In this document: piece by piece, positions 42,824 through 51,128 of the stretch
Numbering within the stretch: the first letter of the stretch is position 1
Layout of the letters: the number at the start of each line of letters is the position of its first letter
Source: Mumia sp. Pv4-285
GTDB lineage: Bacteria; Actinomycetota; Actinomycetes; Propionibacteriales; Nocardioidaceae
Reading direction: 5' to 3'
NCBI RefSeq assembly: GCF_041320275.1
Contig: NZ_CP162023.1
Span: forward strand, 4,585,353-4,649,352
DNA: 64,000 bases
Notes under the pieces: generated by a model
Database searches by the model: none
What the model was told of the DNA's origin: nothing
Seen by the model: the letters and a program-made list of their open reading frames with translations, nothing else
Position numbers and translations under genes: made by a program

Positions 42824-45124
42824 TCAGTCGCCGAACCCGCCGCCACCGCCGCCACCGCCACCGTTGCCGGGACCGTCCGTCTCCTCGGTGGGAGTCGGCT
42901 CGGTCGGCTCCGTCGGCTCCGTCGGCTCGGTGGGCTCGGTCGGCTCGGTGGGAGGCGTGAAGGTCGGAGGCGTGAAGGTCGGACGGCCCGGGCGGGTCGG
43001 CCGCGGTCGGTCCGGGCGTTCCTTCTTGGGCTTCTCGGTCTTGGTCGGCTCCGAGGTCGGGGGCGTGTACGTCTTGCCCTTGGTCGACTTGATGTTCGCC
43101 GGCGGCGGGAACTCGCCGCAGTCGTCGCCGTCGACGACCTTGTTCATGAAGGTCTTGAACGTCTTGGCGGGGTACTCGCCTCCGTAGAAGGTCGGCATGT
43201 AGCCGTTGAGCGCCTCGTTGCCGTTCTTGCCGCGGACGTACATCACGGCGGTCGCGAGCTTCGGGGTGTAGCCGACGAACCACGAGCTGGAGACGTGCGG
43301 GCTGCCGACCTCCTTGCCGCCCTCGACCTTCTGGAACGTCGCCGTCCCGGTCTTGCCGGCCGTCGGGCACATCGTCCGGCCGTTGATGCCGCTGCCGGAC
43401 TTCACCACGGTCTGCAAGGAGTCCGTCACGTCGGCCGCGACCGCCTCCGAGAACGCCTCCTTGGAGCGGACCTTGTGGCGGAAGATCTCCTCGCCGCTGC
43501 TGTCCTTGATCTTCTGGATCACGTACCAGTCGTTCTGCTTGCCGTTGTTCGCGAACGTCGCGTAGGCGGCAGCCATCTCGACGTTGGGCACCGGGGCGTA
43601 GCCGAGCGAGACGACCGCGACGCTCGGGTCGTACCGCTTCGCCGCGGCGTCGGACACGCCGGCCGCGCGCGCCGCGTCGATCGTCTTCTGGCCGCCGTCG
43701 TCCATGAGGTCGTACGTGAGGTCGACGAACGCGGTGTTGATCGACTTCTCGGTCGCGCGCTCGAGCGAGACCTGCCCGAACGACTGTCCGCCCGAGTCAC
43801 CCTGGTTCTCGATCTCGGCACCGCCCGACAGCCGGAGCGGGGACGAGCCGTTGAGCTGGGTCTTCAGGCTGTAGCCGTCGCTGAGCGCAGCAGCCACCGC
43901 GAACGGCTTGAACGAGGAGCCCGGCTGCGAACCGAGCATCGCCCAGTTGAGCTGGCTCTTGAGGTAGTTGGGGCCGCCGTACATCGCCCGCAGCGCACCG
44001 GTCGCGGGGTCCACGGACGACAAGGCGACGTTGAGCTGCTTGAGGCCCTCGGGCTTCATCTCCTTGACGGACTCGACAGCGGCCTTCTGCGCCTCGTAGT
44101 CGAACGTCGTCACGACCTTCAGGCCGCCGCCGGTGATCTTGGCGTCGCTGAAGCCCTCCTTCAGCAGCTGCTGCTCGGTGACACGGAGCAGGAACCCCTT
44201 CGTGCCGCCGAAGCGGTTGTTCTGCCGCTGCTTCTCGACCTTCGGGAGGTTCGCGGAGTACGTCGCGTACTCCTCCGCGGTGATCGCGCCGCTCTTCTCC
44301 ATGCCGTCGAGCACGTAGGTGTAGCGCGCCATGAGGCGATCGTGGTCGCTCTCGTCGTACGGGTCGAACGCGCTCGGGTTGTTGATGACGGACGAGAGAA
44401 GCGCCGCCTGCGGAGCAGTCAGCTTCGCGGCCCTCTGACCGAAGTAGGTCTGCGAGGCGGCCTCCACGCCGTACGCGCCATTGCCGAAGTAGATCGTGTT
44501 GAGGTAGCCCTCGAGGATCTCCTCCTTCGACATCTGGTTGTGCACCTTGATCGAGAGGATGGCTTCCTTGGCCTTGCGGCTCAGGGTGCGCTCCTGCGTC
44601 AGGTAGAGCACCTTCACGTACTGCTGGGTGATCGTGGAGCCACCGGACGTGGAGTCGGTCGTGGCGTTGTCACGCAGTGCGCGGGCGATGCCCTTGAAGT
44701 CGAGGCCCTGGTTCGTGTAGAAGCTGCGGTCCTCGGCGGCGATGACCGCGGTCTTGATCGTGTCCGGCATCTCCTCGAACTCGATCGACGTGCGGTTCTG
44801 CGTCTGGAAGTCGCCGATCTTGTGCTTGCCGTCGGAGTAGTAGACCTTCGTCGTCTGCGTGAGGAACTCCGCGTTGGCGCTCGGGATCGACACCGAGCGG
44901 TACACGAAGTAGACGCCCGCGATGCCGAGGACGAAGAGCACGACGCCGGTGATGAGACCCCACTTGACGATGCGGCGCCACAGCGGCTTCTTCGGCTTGT
45001 CGGCACCGTTGGCCTTGCGGCCCTTGCCGGGCTTCTCCGCCTTGCGGGAGCGGGGGCCGCGAGGGGACGGGGCGGCCTTCCTCGGGCGGGGCGTCACGGG
45101 TCCGCCGTGCGACTGATCAGTCAC
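42824..45124 (-). CDS. Class A penicillin-binding protein (transglycosylase/transpeptidase)
   Basis: A 766-aa bifunctional wall synthase. A basic cytoplasmic tail leads to one helix (VKWGLITGVVLFVLGIAGVYF). The GT51 domain has AAEDRSFYTNQGLDFKGIARA with the catalytic Glu, then GGSTITQQYVK and KEEILEGYLNTIYFGNGAYG. The transpeptidase has SSFK (Ser403, Lys406), the SIN motif in EKSINTAFV and KTGTA. The C-terminal tail is Thr/Pro/Glu repeats ending in a glycine run. GTG 45124 follows AGAGGAG at 8 nt; the earlier residues are non-coding. Confidence 0.95.
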   Translation of the reverse strand: MTDQSHGGPVTPRPRKAAPSPRGPRSRKAEKPGKGRKANGADKPKKPLWRRIVKWGLITGVVLFVLGIAGVYFVYRSVSIPSANAEFLTQTTKVYYSDGKHKIGDFQTQNRTSIEFEEMPDTIKTAVIAAEDRSFYTNQGLDFKGIARALRDNATTDSTSGGSTITQQYVKVLYLTQERTLSRKAKEAILSIKVHNQMSKEEILEGYLNTIYFGNGAYGVEAASQTYFGQRAAKLTAPQAALLSSVINNPSAFDPYDESDHDRLMARYTYVLDGMEKSGAITAEEYATYSANLPKVEKQRQNNRFGGTKGFLLRVTEQQLLKEGFSDAKITGGGLKVVTTFDYEAQKAAVESVKEMKPEGLKQLNVALSSVDPATGALRAMYGGPNYLKSQLNWAMLGSQPGSSFKPFAVAAALSDGYSLKTQLNGSSPLRLSGGAEIENQGDSGGQSFGQVSLERATEKSINTAFVDLTYDLMDDGGQKTIDAARAAGVSDAAAKRYDPSVAVVSLGYAPVPNVEMAAAYATFANNGKQNDWYVIQKIKDSSGEEIFRHKVRSKEAFSEAVAADVTDSLQTVVKSGSGINGRTMCPTAGKTGTATFQKVEGGKEVGSPHVSSSWFVGYTPKLATAVMYVRGKNGNEALNGYMPTFYGGEYPAKTFKTFMNKVVDGDDCGEFPPPANIKSTKGKTYTPPTSEPTKTEKPKKERPDRPRPTRPGRPTFTPPTFTPPTEPTEPTEPTEPTEPTEPTPTEETDGPGNGGGGGGGGGFGD
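42894..42951 (-). repeat. 9-nt tandem repeats encoding the PTE tail of the PBP
   Basis: Units close to GTCGGCTCC repeat about six times and encode PTEPTEPTE. The result is a disordered, wall-spanning tail whose length probably varies by slippage. Confidence 0.7.
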
Positions 45125-45282
45125 GCGTCGTACTCCTCTTGTCTGCTGCGGGGGATCCCACCCGGTCGCGGGCAGGGCTTCAGGATCACGCTCCAGCGCG
45201 TGACCCCGCGTGCAAGTGTGCCGAATCCTCGGGTCGAACCAAAACCCCCGCGTCGTGAGACTCGCCATTTGACAGCGAAACG

Positions 45283-45301
45283 ATGTATCGCCACGATATA
45301 T
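45283..45301. promoter_or_regulatory. PadR-type operator
   Basis: ATGTATCG and CGATATAT flank CCA, an 8-3-8 dyad with one mismatch and the ATGT/ATAT ends typical of PadR sites. The same stretch reads as two direct repeats, ACGATGTATC (45280-45289) and ACGATATATC (45293-45302). It is 54 bp before the PadR start and also upstream of the divergent PBP gene. Confidence 0.5.
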
Positions 45302-45354
45302 CCACTTGGTGGGTACGACACACCCGCCGACGGAGAATCGTGGAGGAGGTCGTC

Positions 45355-45981
45355 GTGGCCAGACGCGGTGCTGCACTCGAATTCGCCGTACTCGGGCTGC
45401 TCCACGACACCCCTATGCACGGCTACGAGCTCCGCAAGGAGCTCAACGCCCTGCTCGGATGGGGGCGGGTGCTGTCGTACGGCACGCTCTACCCCTGCCT
45501 CAAGGCGCTCGGCAAGCAGGGCTACATCGTCGCCGACGAGCCTGCTGACGTCCCCGGCTCGCGTGGCAGGCGAGGCAAGATCGTCTATCGGCTCACCGCC
45601 GACGGCAAGGAGCACTTCGCCGACCTGCTGGCGGCACCGGGACCGTCCTCCTGGGAGGACGAGAGCTTCGGCATCCACTTCGCATTCTTCTCGCGCACCG
45701 ACTCCCGGACTCGTGTGCGAATCCTCGAGGGACGAAGGAGTCGTCTCGAGGAGCGGCTCGACAAGGTGCGTACGGCCACACAGAAACGTCGTGAACGGCT
45801 GGACGCCTACACGTTGGAGCTGCAACGCCACGGTCTCGAGTCGGTCGAACGCGAAGTGCGTTGGCTGACCGGGCTGATCGACGCCGAACGGTCCGGCCGC
45901 CAGCCGGGCGACCCTCAGGCTCAGGCGAACACCAATAACCCGCCCACCGACGGCGGACAGGACGATAGGCGGGGTCAGTGA
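45355..45981 (+). CDS. PadR family transcriptional regulator
   Basis: A 208-aa regulator. The winged helix is [21 protein letters not shown], then [18 protein letters not shown] and [19 protein letters not shown] helical C-domain ([21 protein letters not shown], then [18 protein letters not shown]) follows. GTG 45355 has GGAGG 5 nt upstream. It lies 20 bp before the inositol phosphate synthase gene, a pairing common in actinobacteria, and so probably controls it and itself. Confidence 0.9.
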   Translation: MARRGAALEFAVLGLLHDTPMHGYELRKELNALLGWGRVLSYGTLYPCLKALGKQGYIVADEPADVPGSRGRRGKIVYRLTADGKEHFADLLAAPGPSSWEDESFGIHFAFFSRTDSRTRVRILEGRRSRLEERLDKVRTATQKRRERLDAYTLELQRHGLESVEREVRWLTGLIDAERSGRQPGDPQAQANTNNPPTDGGQDDRRGQ

Positions 45982-46001
45982 CCCCGAGGAGGAGGAACCC
46001 C

Positions 46002-47093
46002 ATGGGTTCGGTACGCGTAGCGATCGTGGGCGTGGGCAACTGCGCCACGTCGCTGATCCAGGGCGTCGAGTACTACAAGGACGCGGATCCCGAGGGCACC
46101 GTGCCCGGTCTGATGCACGTCCAGTTCGGCGACTACCACGTCAAGGACATCGAGTTCGTCGCCGCCTTCGACGTCGACGCCAAGAAGGTCGGGTTCGACC
46201 TGGCGGAGGCCACGCAGGCCAGCGAGAACAACACCATCAAGATCGCCGACGTGCCGCCGACCGGCATCACGGTGCAGCGCGGCCACACGCTCGACGGTCT
46301 CGGCAAGTACTACCTCGAGACCATCGAGCAGTCCGACGCCGAGCCGGTCGACGTGGTGCAGGTGCTCAAGGACACCGGCGCCGACGTGCTCGTGTCCTAC
46401 CTGCCTGTCGGCTCGGAGAAGGCCGACAAGTTCTACGCGCAGTGCGCCATCGACGCGGGCGTCGCCTTCGTCAACGCGCTGCCGGTCTTCATCGCCTCCG
46501 ACCCCGAGTGGGCCAAGAAGTTCGAGGACGCCGGCGTCCCGATCATCGGCGACGACATCAAGAGCCAGGTGGGCGCGACCATCACCCACCGCGTGATGGC
46601 CAAGCTGTTCGAGGACCGTGGCGTGACGCTGGACCGTACGTACCAGCTCAACGTCGGCGGCAACATGGACTTCAAGAACATGCTCGAGCGTGATCGCCTC
46701 GAGTCGAAGAAGGTCTCGAAGACCCAGGCGGTCACGTCGAACCTCAACGGTCCGCTGGCCGGCAAGATCGACGACAAGAACGTCCACATCGGCCCGTCGG
46801 ACTACGTGCAGTGGCTCGACGACCGCAAGTGGGCGTACGTCCGCCTCGAGGGTCGCGCGTTCGGTGACGTCCCCCTCAGCCTCGAGTACAAGCTCGAGGT
46901 CTGGGACTCCCCGAACTCTGCCGGCATCATCATCGACGCGATCCGTGCGGCGAAGATCGCCAAGGACCGCGGCATCGGCGGCGCGCTGATCTCGGCGTCG
47001 TCGTACCTGATGAAGTCGCCCCCGGTGCAGCGTCCGGATGATCTGGGTCGCGCGAAGCTCGAAGCCTTCATCGCAGGAGACGAAGAGCGCTGA
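46002..47093 (+). CDS. ino1: myo-Inositol-1-phosphate synthase
   Basis: A 363-aa NAD-dependent enzyme converting glucose-6-phosphate to myo-inositol-1-phosphate, the precursor of phosphatidylinositol and mycothiol. The NAD loop is [20 protein letters not shown]. Later motifs are [56 protein letters not shown] (cut here) and [23 protein letters not shown] precedes ATG 46002. Its last 17 nt are part of a 54-bp sequence repeated just downstream. Confidence 0.95.
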   Translation: MGSVRVAIVGVGNCATSLIQGVEYYKDADPEGTVPGLMHVQFGDYHVKDIEFVAAFDVDAKKVGFDLAEATQASENNTIKIADVPPTGITVQRGHTLDGLGKYYLETIEQSDAEPVDVVQVLKDTGADVLVSYLPVGSEKADKFYAQCAIDAGVAFVNALPVFIASDPEWAKKFEDAGVPIIGDDIKSQVGATITHRVMAKLFEDRGVTLDRTYQLNVGGNMDFKNMLERDRLESKKVSKTQAVTSNLNGPLAGKIDDKNVHIGPSDYVQWLDDRKWAYVRLEGRAFGDVPLSLEYKLEVWDSPNSAGIIIDAIRAAKIAKDRGIGGALISASSYLMKSPPVQRPDDLGRAKLEAFIAGDEER

Positions 47094-47219
47094 CGAACGC
47101 AGCGGTCGGCCGAGGTACGAGGCCGCCCGCGGAGAGAGTCGGTGCTCGGAGTCGACCATCAGAGCGAGACGAAGAGCGCTGACGAACGCAGCGGTCGGCC
47201 GAGGTACGAGGCCGCCCGC
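47077..47219 (+). repeat. 54-bp direct repeat that duplicates the ino1 3' end
   Basis: The block from GAGACGAAGAGCGC to GAGGCCGCCCGC occurs at 47077-47130 and again, identical, at 47166-47219 (89-bp period). The first copy includes the last codons and the stop of ino1. The second is untranslated and looks like a local duplication. Confidence 0.85.
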
Positions 47220-47227
47220 TCCCCCGC

Positions 47228-47273
47228 TGGTCGAGTAGCGGCGAGCCCCTGGGCGAGCCGCGTATCGAGACCC
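47228..47273. repeat. REP-like extragenic palindrome
   Basis: GGTCGAGTAGCGGCGAG ... CGAGCCGCGTATCGAGACC is an imperfect fold-back of a form I associate with repeated extragenic elements in Nocardioidaceae genomes. It lies directly after the 54-bp repeat and before a terminator. The repeat status elsewhere in this genome cannot be seen from the window. Confidence 0.5.
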
Positions 47274-47279
47274 ACGCCA

Positions 47280-47319
47280 CGAACGGCGCGGACCCCCTGG
47301 TCGGGGTCCGCGCCGTTCG
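47280..47319. terminator. Strong hairpin terminator downstream of ino1
   Basis: GAACGGCGCGGACCCC (47281-47296) is exactly complementary to 47303-47318, with one more C-G pair outside and a 6-nt loop. Confidence 0.85.
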
Positions 47320-47349
47320 GTGTCTCCGCCCGGCGGGAGATAGTGAGCC

Positions 47350-48477
47350 GTGCGCACCAGCCTGTGGTCTCCCGGCTTCGTCCGGCTCCTCGGGGTCCGG
47401 CTCGGGTCCCAGCTGGGCGACGGCCTGTTCCAGGCCGGTCTGGTGTGGCTGGTGCTGCTGTCCCCCGAGGCTCAGCGGTCGCCGGAGCGGTTCGTGGGTG
47501 TCCTGGTGCTGGTGCTGGTCCCGTTCAGCCTTCTCGCGCCTTTCGTGTCGCTGGTGCTCGACCGTTGGCCGCGGCGCAACATCCTGGTCTGGGCGTTGGC
47601 GGCACGTACCGCGGTCGTCGCCTCGGTAGCGCTCGTCGCCTGGACGACCGGGGAGCGGGCGACGTGGCCGGTGTACGTCCTCGTGCTCGTCGCCCTCGGC
47701 CTCGCGCGCCTGACTCTCGCGGGTCTTTCGGCCTCCGTCCCTCACGTCGTGCCCGCGGAGCGGCTGGTCGACGCCAACACCCTCGGGCCGACCCTCGGTG
47801 CAGGTGCTCACACCTGTGGGCTCGTCCTCGGTGCCCTGCTCGTCGCCGGAGGCTTGCCCTCGACCGTGGTGCTGGCAGCCGGCACCGTCGTCGGAGTCGT
47901 CACCCTGGTGGTGGCGCGGGACTTCGGCCGTCGCGCGCTCGGGCCCGACGACGAGATCGGACCGCCGGAGCCTCGTGACGTCGTCCGCGACCTCGTGGCC
48001 GCTGCGGCACACCTGCGCTCCCGTCGTACGGCGTTGACGGCGCTCGCGTGGTTCGGGTTGCTCCGACTTCTGTACGGGGGGTTCACGCTTCTCGCGTTCG
48101 CCGCGACGGCGGGTGGTGGTGACGACGCGGAAGCCGCCGTGGTCGCCACGGGGATCGCCGTCGGGTTCCTGCTGGGTGCGGCGACGACGCCGGTGGCGGC
48201 GCGTGTCGTCGGGCTGCGACCGTGGTCCGTGGCAACCGGTCTCGCGGGCGCCGTCCTCGTCGTCGTCGCGTGGGCGGTCGGCGGTGGAGCCGTGTGGGCG
48301 TGGTGGCTGCAGGCACTGGCGTTCGGCGTCGTCCACCAGAGCTGGAAGATCCGGACCGACACGGCGGTCCAGCGCACGGTCGACGAGGCGTACCTCGGTC
48401 GGAGCTTCGTGCTGTACGACGTGCTGAACAACCTCACGTACGTCGCGGGTGCCGCCGTCGCTCTCGTGCTGCTCTGA
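47350..48477 (+). CDS. MFS-fold transporter
   Basis: A 375-aa membrane protein with ten to twelve hydrophobic helices. FVRLLGVRLGSQLGDGLFQAG opens it and FVSLVLDRWPRRNILVWALA is the MFS loop 2-3 motif. ARLTLAGLSASVPHVVPAERL and GSHT-like GAGAHTCGLVLGALLV recur in a set of actinobacterial MFS exporters. GTG 47350 starts shortly after the ino1 terminator. The substrate is unknown. Confidence 0.82.
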   Translation: MRTSLWSPGFVRLLGVRLGSQLGDGLFQAGLVWLVLLSPEAQRSPERFVGVLVLVLVPFSLLAPFVSLVLDRWPRRNILVWALAARTAVVASVALVAWTTGERATWPVYVLVLVALGLARLTLAGLSASVPHVVPAERLVDANTLGPTLGAGAHTCGLVLGALLVAGGLPSTVVLAAGTVVGVVTLVVARDFGRRALGPDDEIGPPEPRDVVRDLVAAAAHLRSRRTALTALAWFGLLRLLYGGFTLLAFAATAGGGDDAEAAVVATGIAVGFLLGAATTPVAARVVGLRPWSVATGLAGAVLVVVAWAVGGGAVWAWWLQALAFGVVHQSWKIRTDTAVQRTVDEAYLGRSFVLYDVLNNLTYVAGAAVALVLL

Positions 48478-48489
48478 CGGCAGCGCCCC

Positions 48490-49494
48490 TCATGAGACCC
48501 GGTCCCCCGAGGCGACGTACTCCCAGTGCCACGGCTCGGGACGCGACCCTCCTGGCCTCGCCCACGACGGCAACGCCCAGCCGTAGTCGGAGGCGTGCGT
48601 GTCCATCCAGTTCCAGGCGCTCGTCCCCGCGACGCCGTCGCTCGCCGTGCACAGGTCCAGCGCGAGGCCCAACCCGTGGTTGCTCGTGCCCGGAGCGGCG
48701 ACCATGCCCGGGTTCGCCGCGTGCATCGACGCCTGCTGCGCATAGGTGCGGTAGCCGTTGTTCACGCAGGGGTAGCGCCCGAAGGCCTCCTTGAAGGCCT
48801 CCTGGAGGCTCGCCCACGCCTCGGCAGCGTCGGCCCGCAGCTGCATGCCGGAGCCGGGGATCGCACAGAGCGCCGACGCCGGAAGTCGACCGTTGGGGCC
48901 TGAGGGCTGGTCGCCGGTCGAGTCGCAGTCGGTGAGGATCCGCAGCCGCTCGGCCGTCGCTCGGCCCGCTGAGGTGAGGCTGCGGCTCGCGCGCACCTCG
49001 GTGTCCTCGTGCGCGGCCCGTCGGTCCATCTCGGCAGCGATCTGCCGTGCGAGCGCGGCCGCCTCGGCAGCCGCCTGTCGCCGCTCCTGCACGTGCAGGC
49101 CGAGGGGAACGGCCAGCGCGACGACCGCGACGAGGGCGACCGCGACCACCAGGCGACGCGACCGCCTTGCCGACCTCGGGGACGCGGGCCCGCCACGACG
49201 GGTCGTCCGGCGGTCGGTACGGCGATCCCCCGGGCGGTCCGCGACCTGCGCGCCGGTGGGGTCGGCGACCACCGGCTCCGTGACGGCTTTTCGTCCGCGC
49301 GGCGCGGCGGGCGTACGCGCGCGTGCCGGGGCGGCTCGGCGACCACCTGGCGGCGTGGCGCGGCGACCACCCGCCGGTGTCGCACGGCGACCGCCCGGCG
49401 GGGTGGGTGCACGGTGTGCGGGCGCAGCCGAGTCCGTGCCGGCGTGCGGGGTCGCAGGCTCGGCACTGGTCGGCATGCTGCGCCGTCCGGCCAC
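48490..49494 (-). CDS. M15-family D-Ala-D-Ala carboxypeptidase-like protein
   Basis: A 334-aa membrane-anchored peptidase. The first 110 residues are disordered and carry GGRRATP repeats, then one helix (RRLVVAVALVAVVALAVPLGL), then a coiled region. The C-terminal VanY/M15B domain has NGYRTYAQQASMHAANPGM, the zinc motif SNHGLGLALDLC (His and Asp) and PWHWEY (His). It trims peptidoglycan stem peptides. GTG 49494 follows AGAGGA. It is convergent with the MFS gene, 12 bp away. Confidence 0.88.
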   Translation of the reverse strand: MAGRRSMPTSAEPATPHAGTDSAAPAHRAPTPPGGRRATPAGGRRATPPGGRRAAPARARTPAAPRGRKAVTEPVVADPTGAQVADRPGDRRTDRRTTRRGGPASPRSARRSRRLVVAVALVAVVALAVPLGLHVQERRQAAAEAAALARQIAAEMDRRAAHEDTEVRASRSLTSAGRATAERLRILTDCDSTGDQPSGPNGRLPASALCAIPGSGMQLRADAAEAWASLQEAFKEAFGRYPCVNNGYRTYAQQASMHAANPGMVAAPGTSNHGLGLALDLCTASDGVAGTSAWNWMDTHASDYGWALPSWARPGGSRPEPWHWEYVASGDRVS

Positions 49495-49613
49495 CGTGGT
49501 CCTCTCGTGCGTGCCCCCGCGCGGATCACCCTAGCGACGAGAACGCTCCAGCGGCCACGGTCGGTGACCGATTCGTCAACGCTCCCGCCGCCGGCGCACG
49601 CGGCCTGCCCGGT

Positions 49614-51068
49614 TCAGGCGTCGCCGTCGCGGGCGGCCCACCACGCGAGGAGAGCCTCGCGGGCCGAGTCCTCGCCGAGCGGGCCGCGGTCGAGGCGCAG
49701 GTCCAGGAGGAACCGGTACGCCTCGCCGACCTGCTTGCCCGGGCCGATGCCGAGGATCTCCATGATCTGGTTGCCGTCGAGCTCCGGGCGGATCCGGTCG
49801 AGCTCCTCCGCCTCGGCGAGCGCGGCGATCCTGGTCTCGAGGTCGTCGTACGTGCGCTGGAGGCGCTCCGCCTTGCGTCGGTTGCGGGTGGTCGAGTCGG
49901 CCCGGGTGAGGACGTGGAGACGGTCGAGCTGGTCGCCGGCGTCGCGGACGTAGCGCCGGACCGCGGAGTCGGTCCACTCGCCGGTGCCGTACCCGTGGAA
50001 CCGAAGGTGCAGCTCGACCAGGGTGGCGACGTCGTCGATCACGTCGTTGGAGTACCGGAGGGCCCGCATGCGCTTGCGGGTGAGCTTCGCGCCGACGGCG
50101 TCGTGGTGGTGGAAGGTGACGGTGCCGTCGTCGAGGAACCGGCGCGTCCGCGGCTTGCCGATGTCGTGCAGGAGCGCCGCGAGCCGGATCGTCAGGTCAG
50201 GTCCACCGCCGGGCAGGCGTTCCTCCAGTGCGATCGCCTGCTCGAGCACCGTGAGCGAGTGGTCGTACACGTCCTTGTGACGGTGGTGCTCGTCGCGCTC
50301 CAGGCGGAGCGCGGGCAGCTCGGGCAGGACGTACGCGGCGATGCCGGTGTCGACGAGCAGCGTGAGGCCCGCGCGGGGATGGGCACCGAGGAGCGTCTTG
50401 TCGAGCTCGTCACGGACGCGTTCGGCGGAGACGATCGTGATGCGCTCGGCCATCGCGGTCATCGCGTCGACGACCTCCTGCACCGGCGTGAACCCGAGCT
50501 GCGCCACGAAACGCGCCGCCCGCATCATCCGGAGGGGATCGTCGTCGAACGACTGGCTGGCGGCGACCGGGGTCCGGAGGAGCCGGGCCTCGAGGTCGGC
50601 GAGTCCGCCGAACGGGTCGACGAAGGTCTTGGTCGCGAGGTCGTACGCCATCGCGTTCACCGTGAAGTCGCGGCGGGAGAGGTCGCCCTCGAGCGAGGTG
50701 CCGTACTGCACCTGGGGCTTGCGTGAGCCGGCGTCGTACTGCTCGTCGCGGTAGGTCGTGATCTCCACGTGGAGGTCACCCTTGCGTGCGGCGATCGTGC
50801 CGTAGTCGCGGCCGACGTCCCAGGTCGTGTCCGCCCAGCCGACCAGGAGCTGCTCGACGTCGTCAGGGTGCGCCGACGTCGTGAAGTCCCAGTCGTTGCC
50901 CGCACGCCCGAGGACCGCGTCGCGGACTGGCCCGCCGACCAGCGCCAGCGTGTGTCCCGCTCCGCCGAAGCGTTCCGCCAAGGTGGTGACCGTCGGTGCG
51001 CTGCGCAGAAGAGCGGACAGTGCAGCACCGGGATCGCGCAGTGCGGAGGAAGGGGAGGCGGTGGCCAT
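49614..51068 (-). CDS. cca: CCA tRNA nucleotidyltransferase
   Basis: A 484-aa enzyme that adds or repairs the 3' CCA of tRNAs. The nucleotidyltransferase head has LALVGGPVRDAVLGRAGNDWD and FTTSAHPDD, then RRDFTVNAMAYDL and DDPLRMMRAARFVAQLGF. An HD domain follows (LAALLHDIGKPRTR, and FHHHDAVGA). ATG 51068 gives MATASPSS. It is divergent from the DUF6049-type gene, the usual order left of oriC in actinobacteria. Confidence 0.93.
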   Translation of the reverse strand: MATASPSSALRDPGAALSALLRSAPTVTTLAERFGGAGHTLALVGGPVRDAVLGRAGNDWDFTTSAHPDDVEQLLVGWADTTWDVGRDYGTIAARKGDLHVEITTYRDEQYDAGSRKPQVQYGTSLEGDLSRRDFTVNAMAYDLATKTFVDPFGGLADLEARLLRTPVAASQSFDDDPLRMMRAARFVAQLGFTPVQEVVDAMTAMAERITIVSAERVRDELDKTLLGAHPRAGLTLLVDTGIAAYVLPELPALRLERDEHHRHKDVYDHSLTVLEQAIALEERLPGGGPDLTIRLAALLHDIGKPRTRRFLDDGTVTFHHHDAVGAKLTRKRMRALRYSNDVIDDVATLVELHLRFHGYGTGEWTDSAVRRYVRDAGDQLDRLHVLTRADSTTRNRRKAERLQRTYDDLETRIAALAEAEELDRIRPELDGNQIMEILGIGPGKQVGEAYRFLLDLRLDRGPLGEDSAREALLAWWAARDGDA

Positions 51069-51128
51069 GACCACCCACTCTACGTGGGCTGCTCCGAGCA
51101 CGTTGCGCCTCGCTCTAGCATTGCCCCG

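Noticed and set aside
42894..42951. Short tandem repeats suggesting a CRISPR-like array
   Set aside because: They are 9-bp units encoding a PTE tail, with no spacers and no cas genes nearby.
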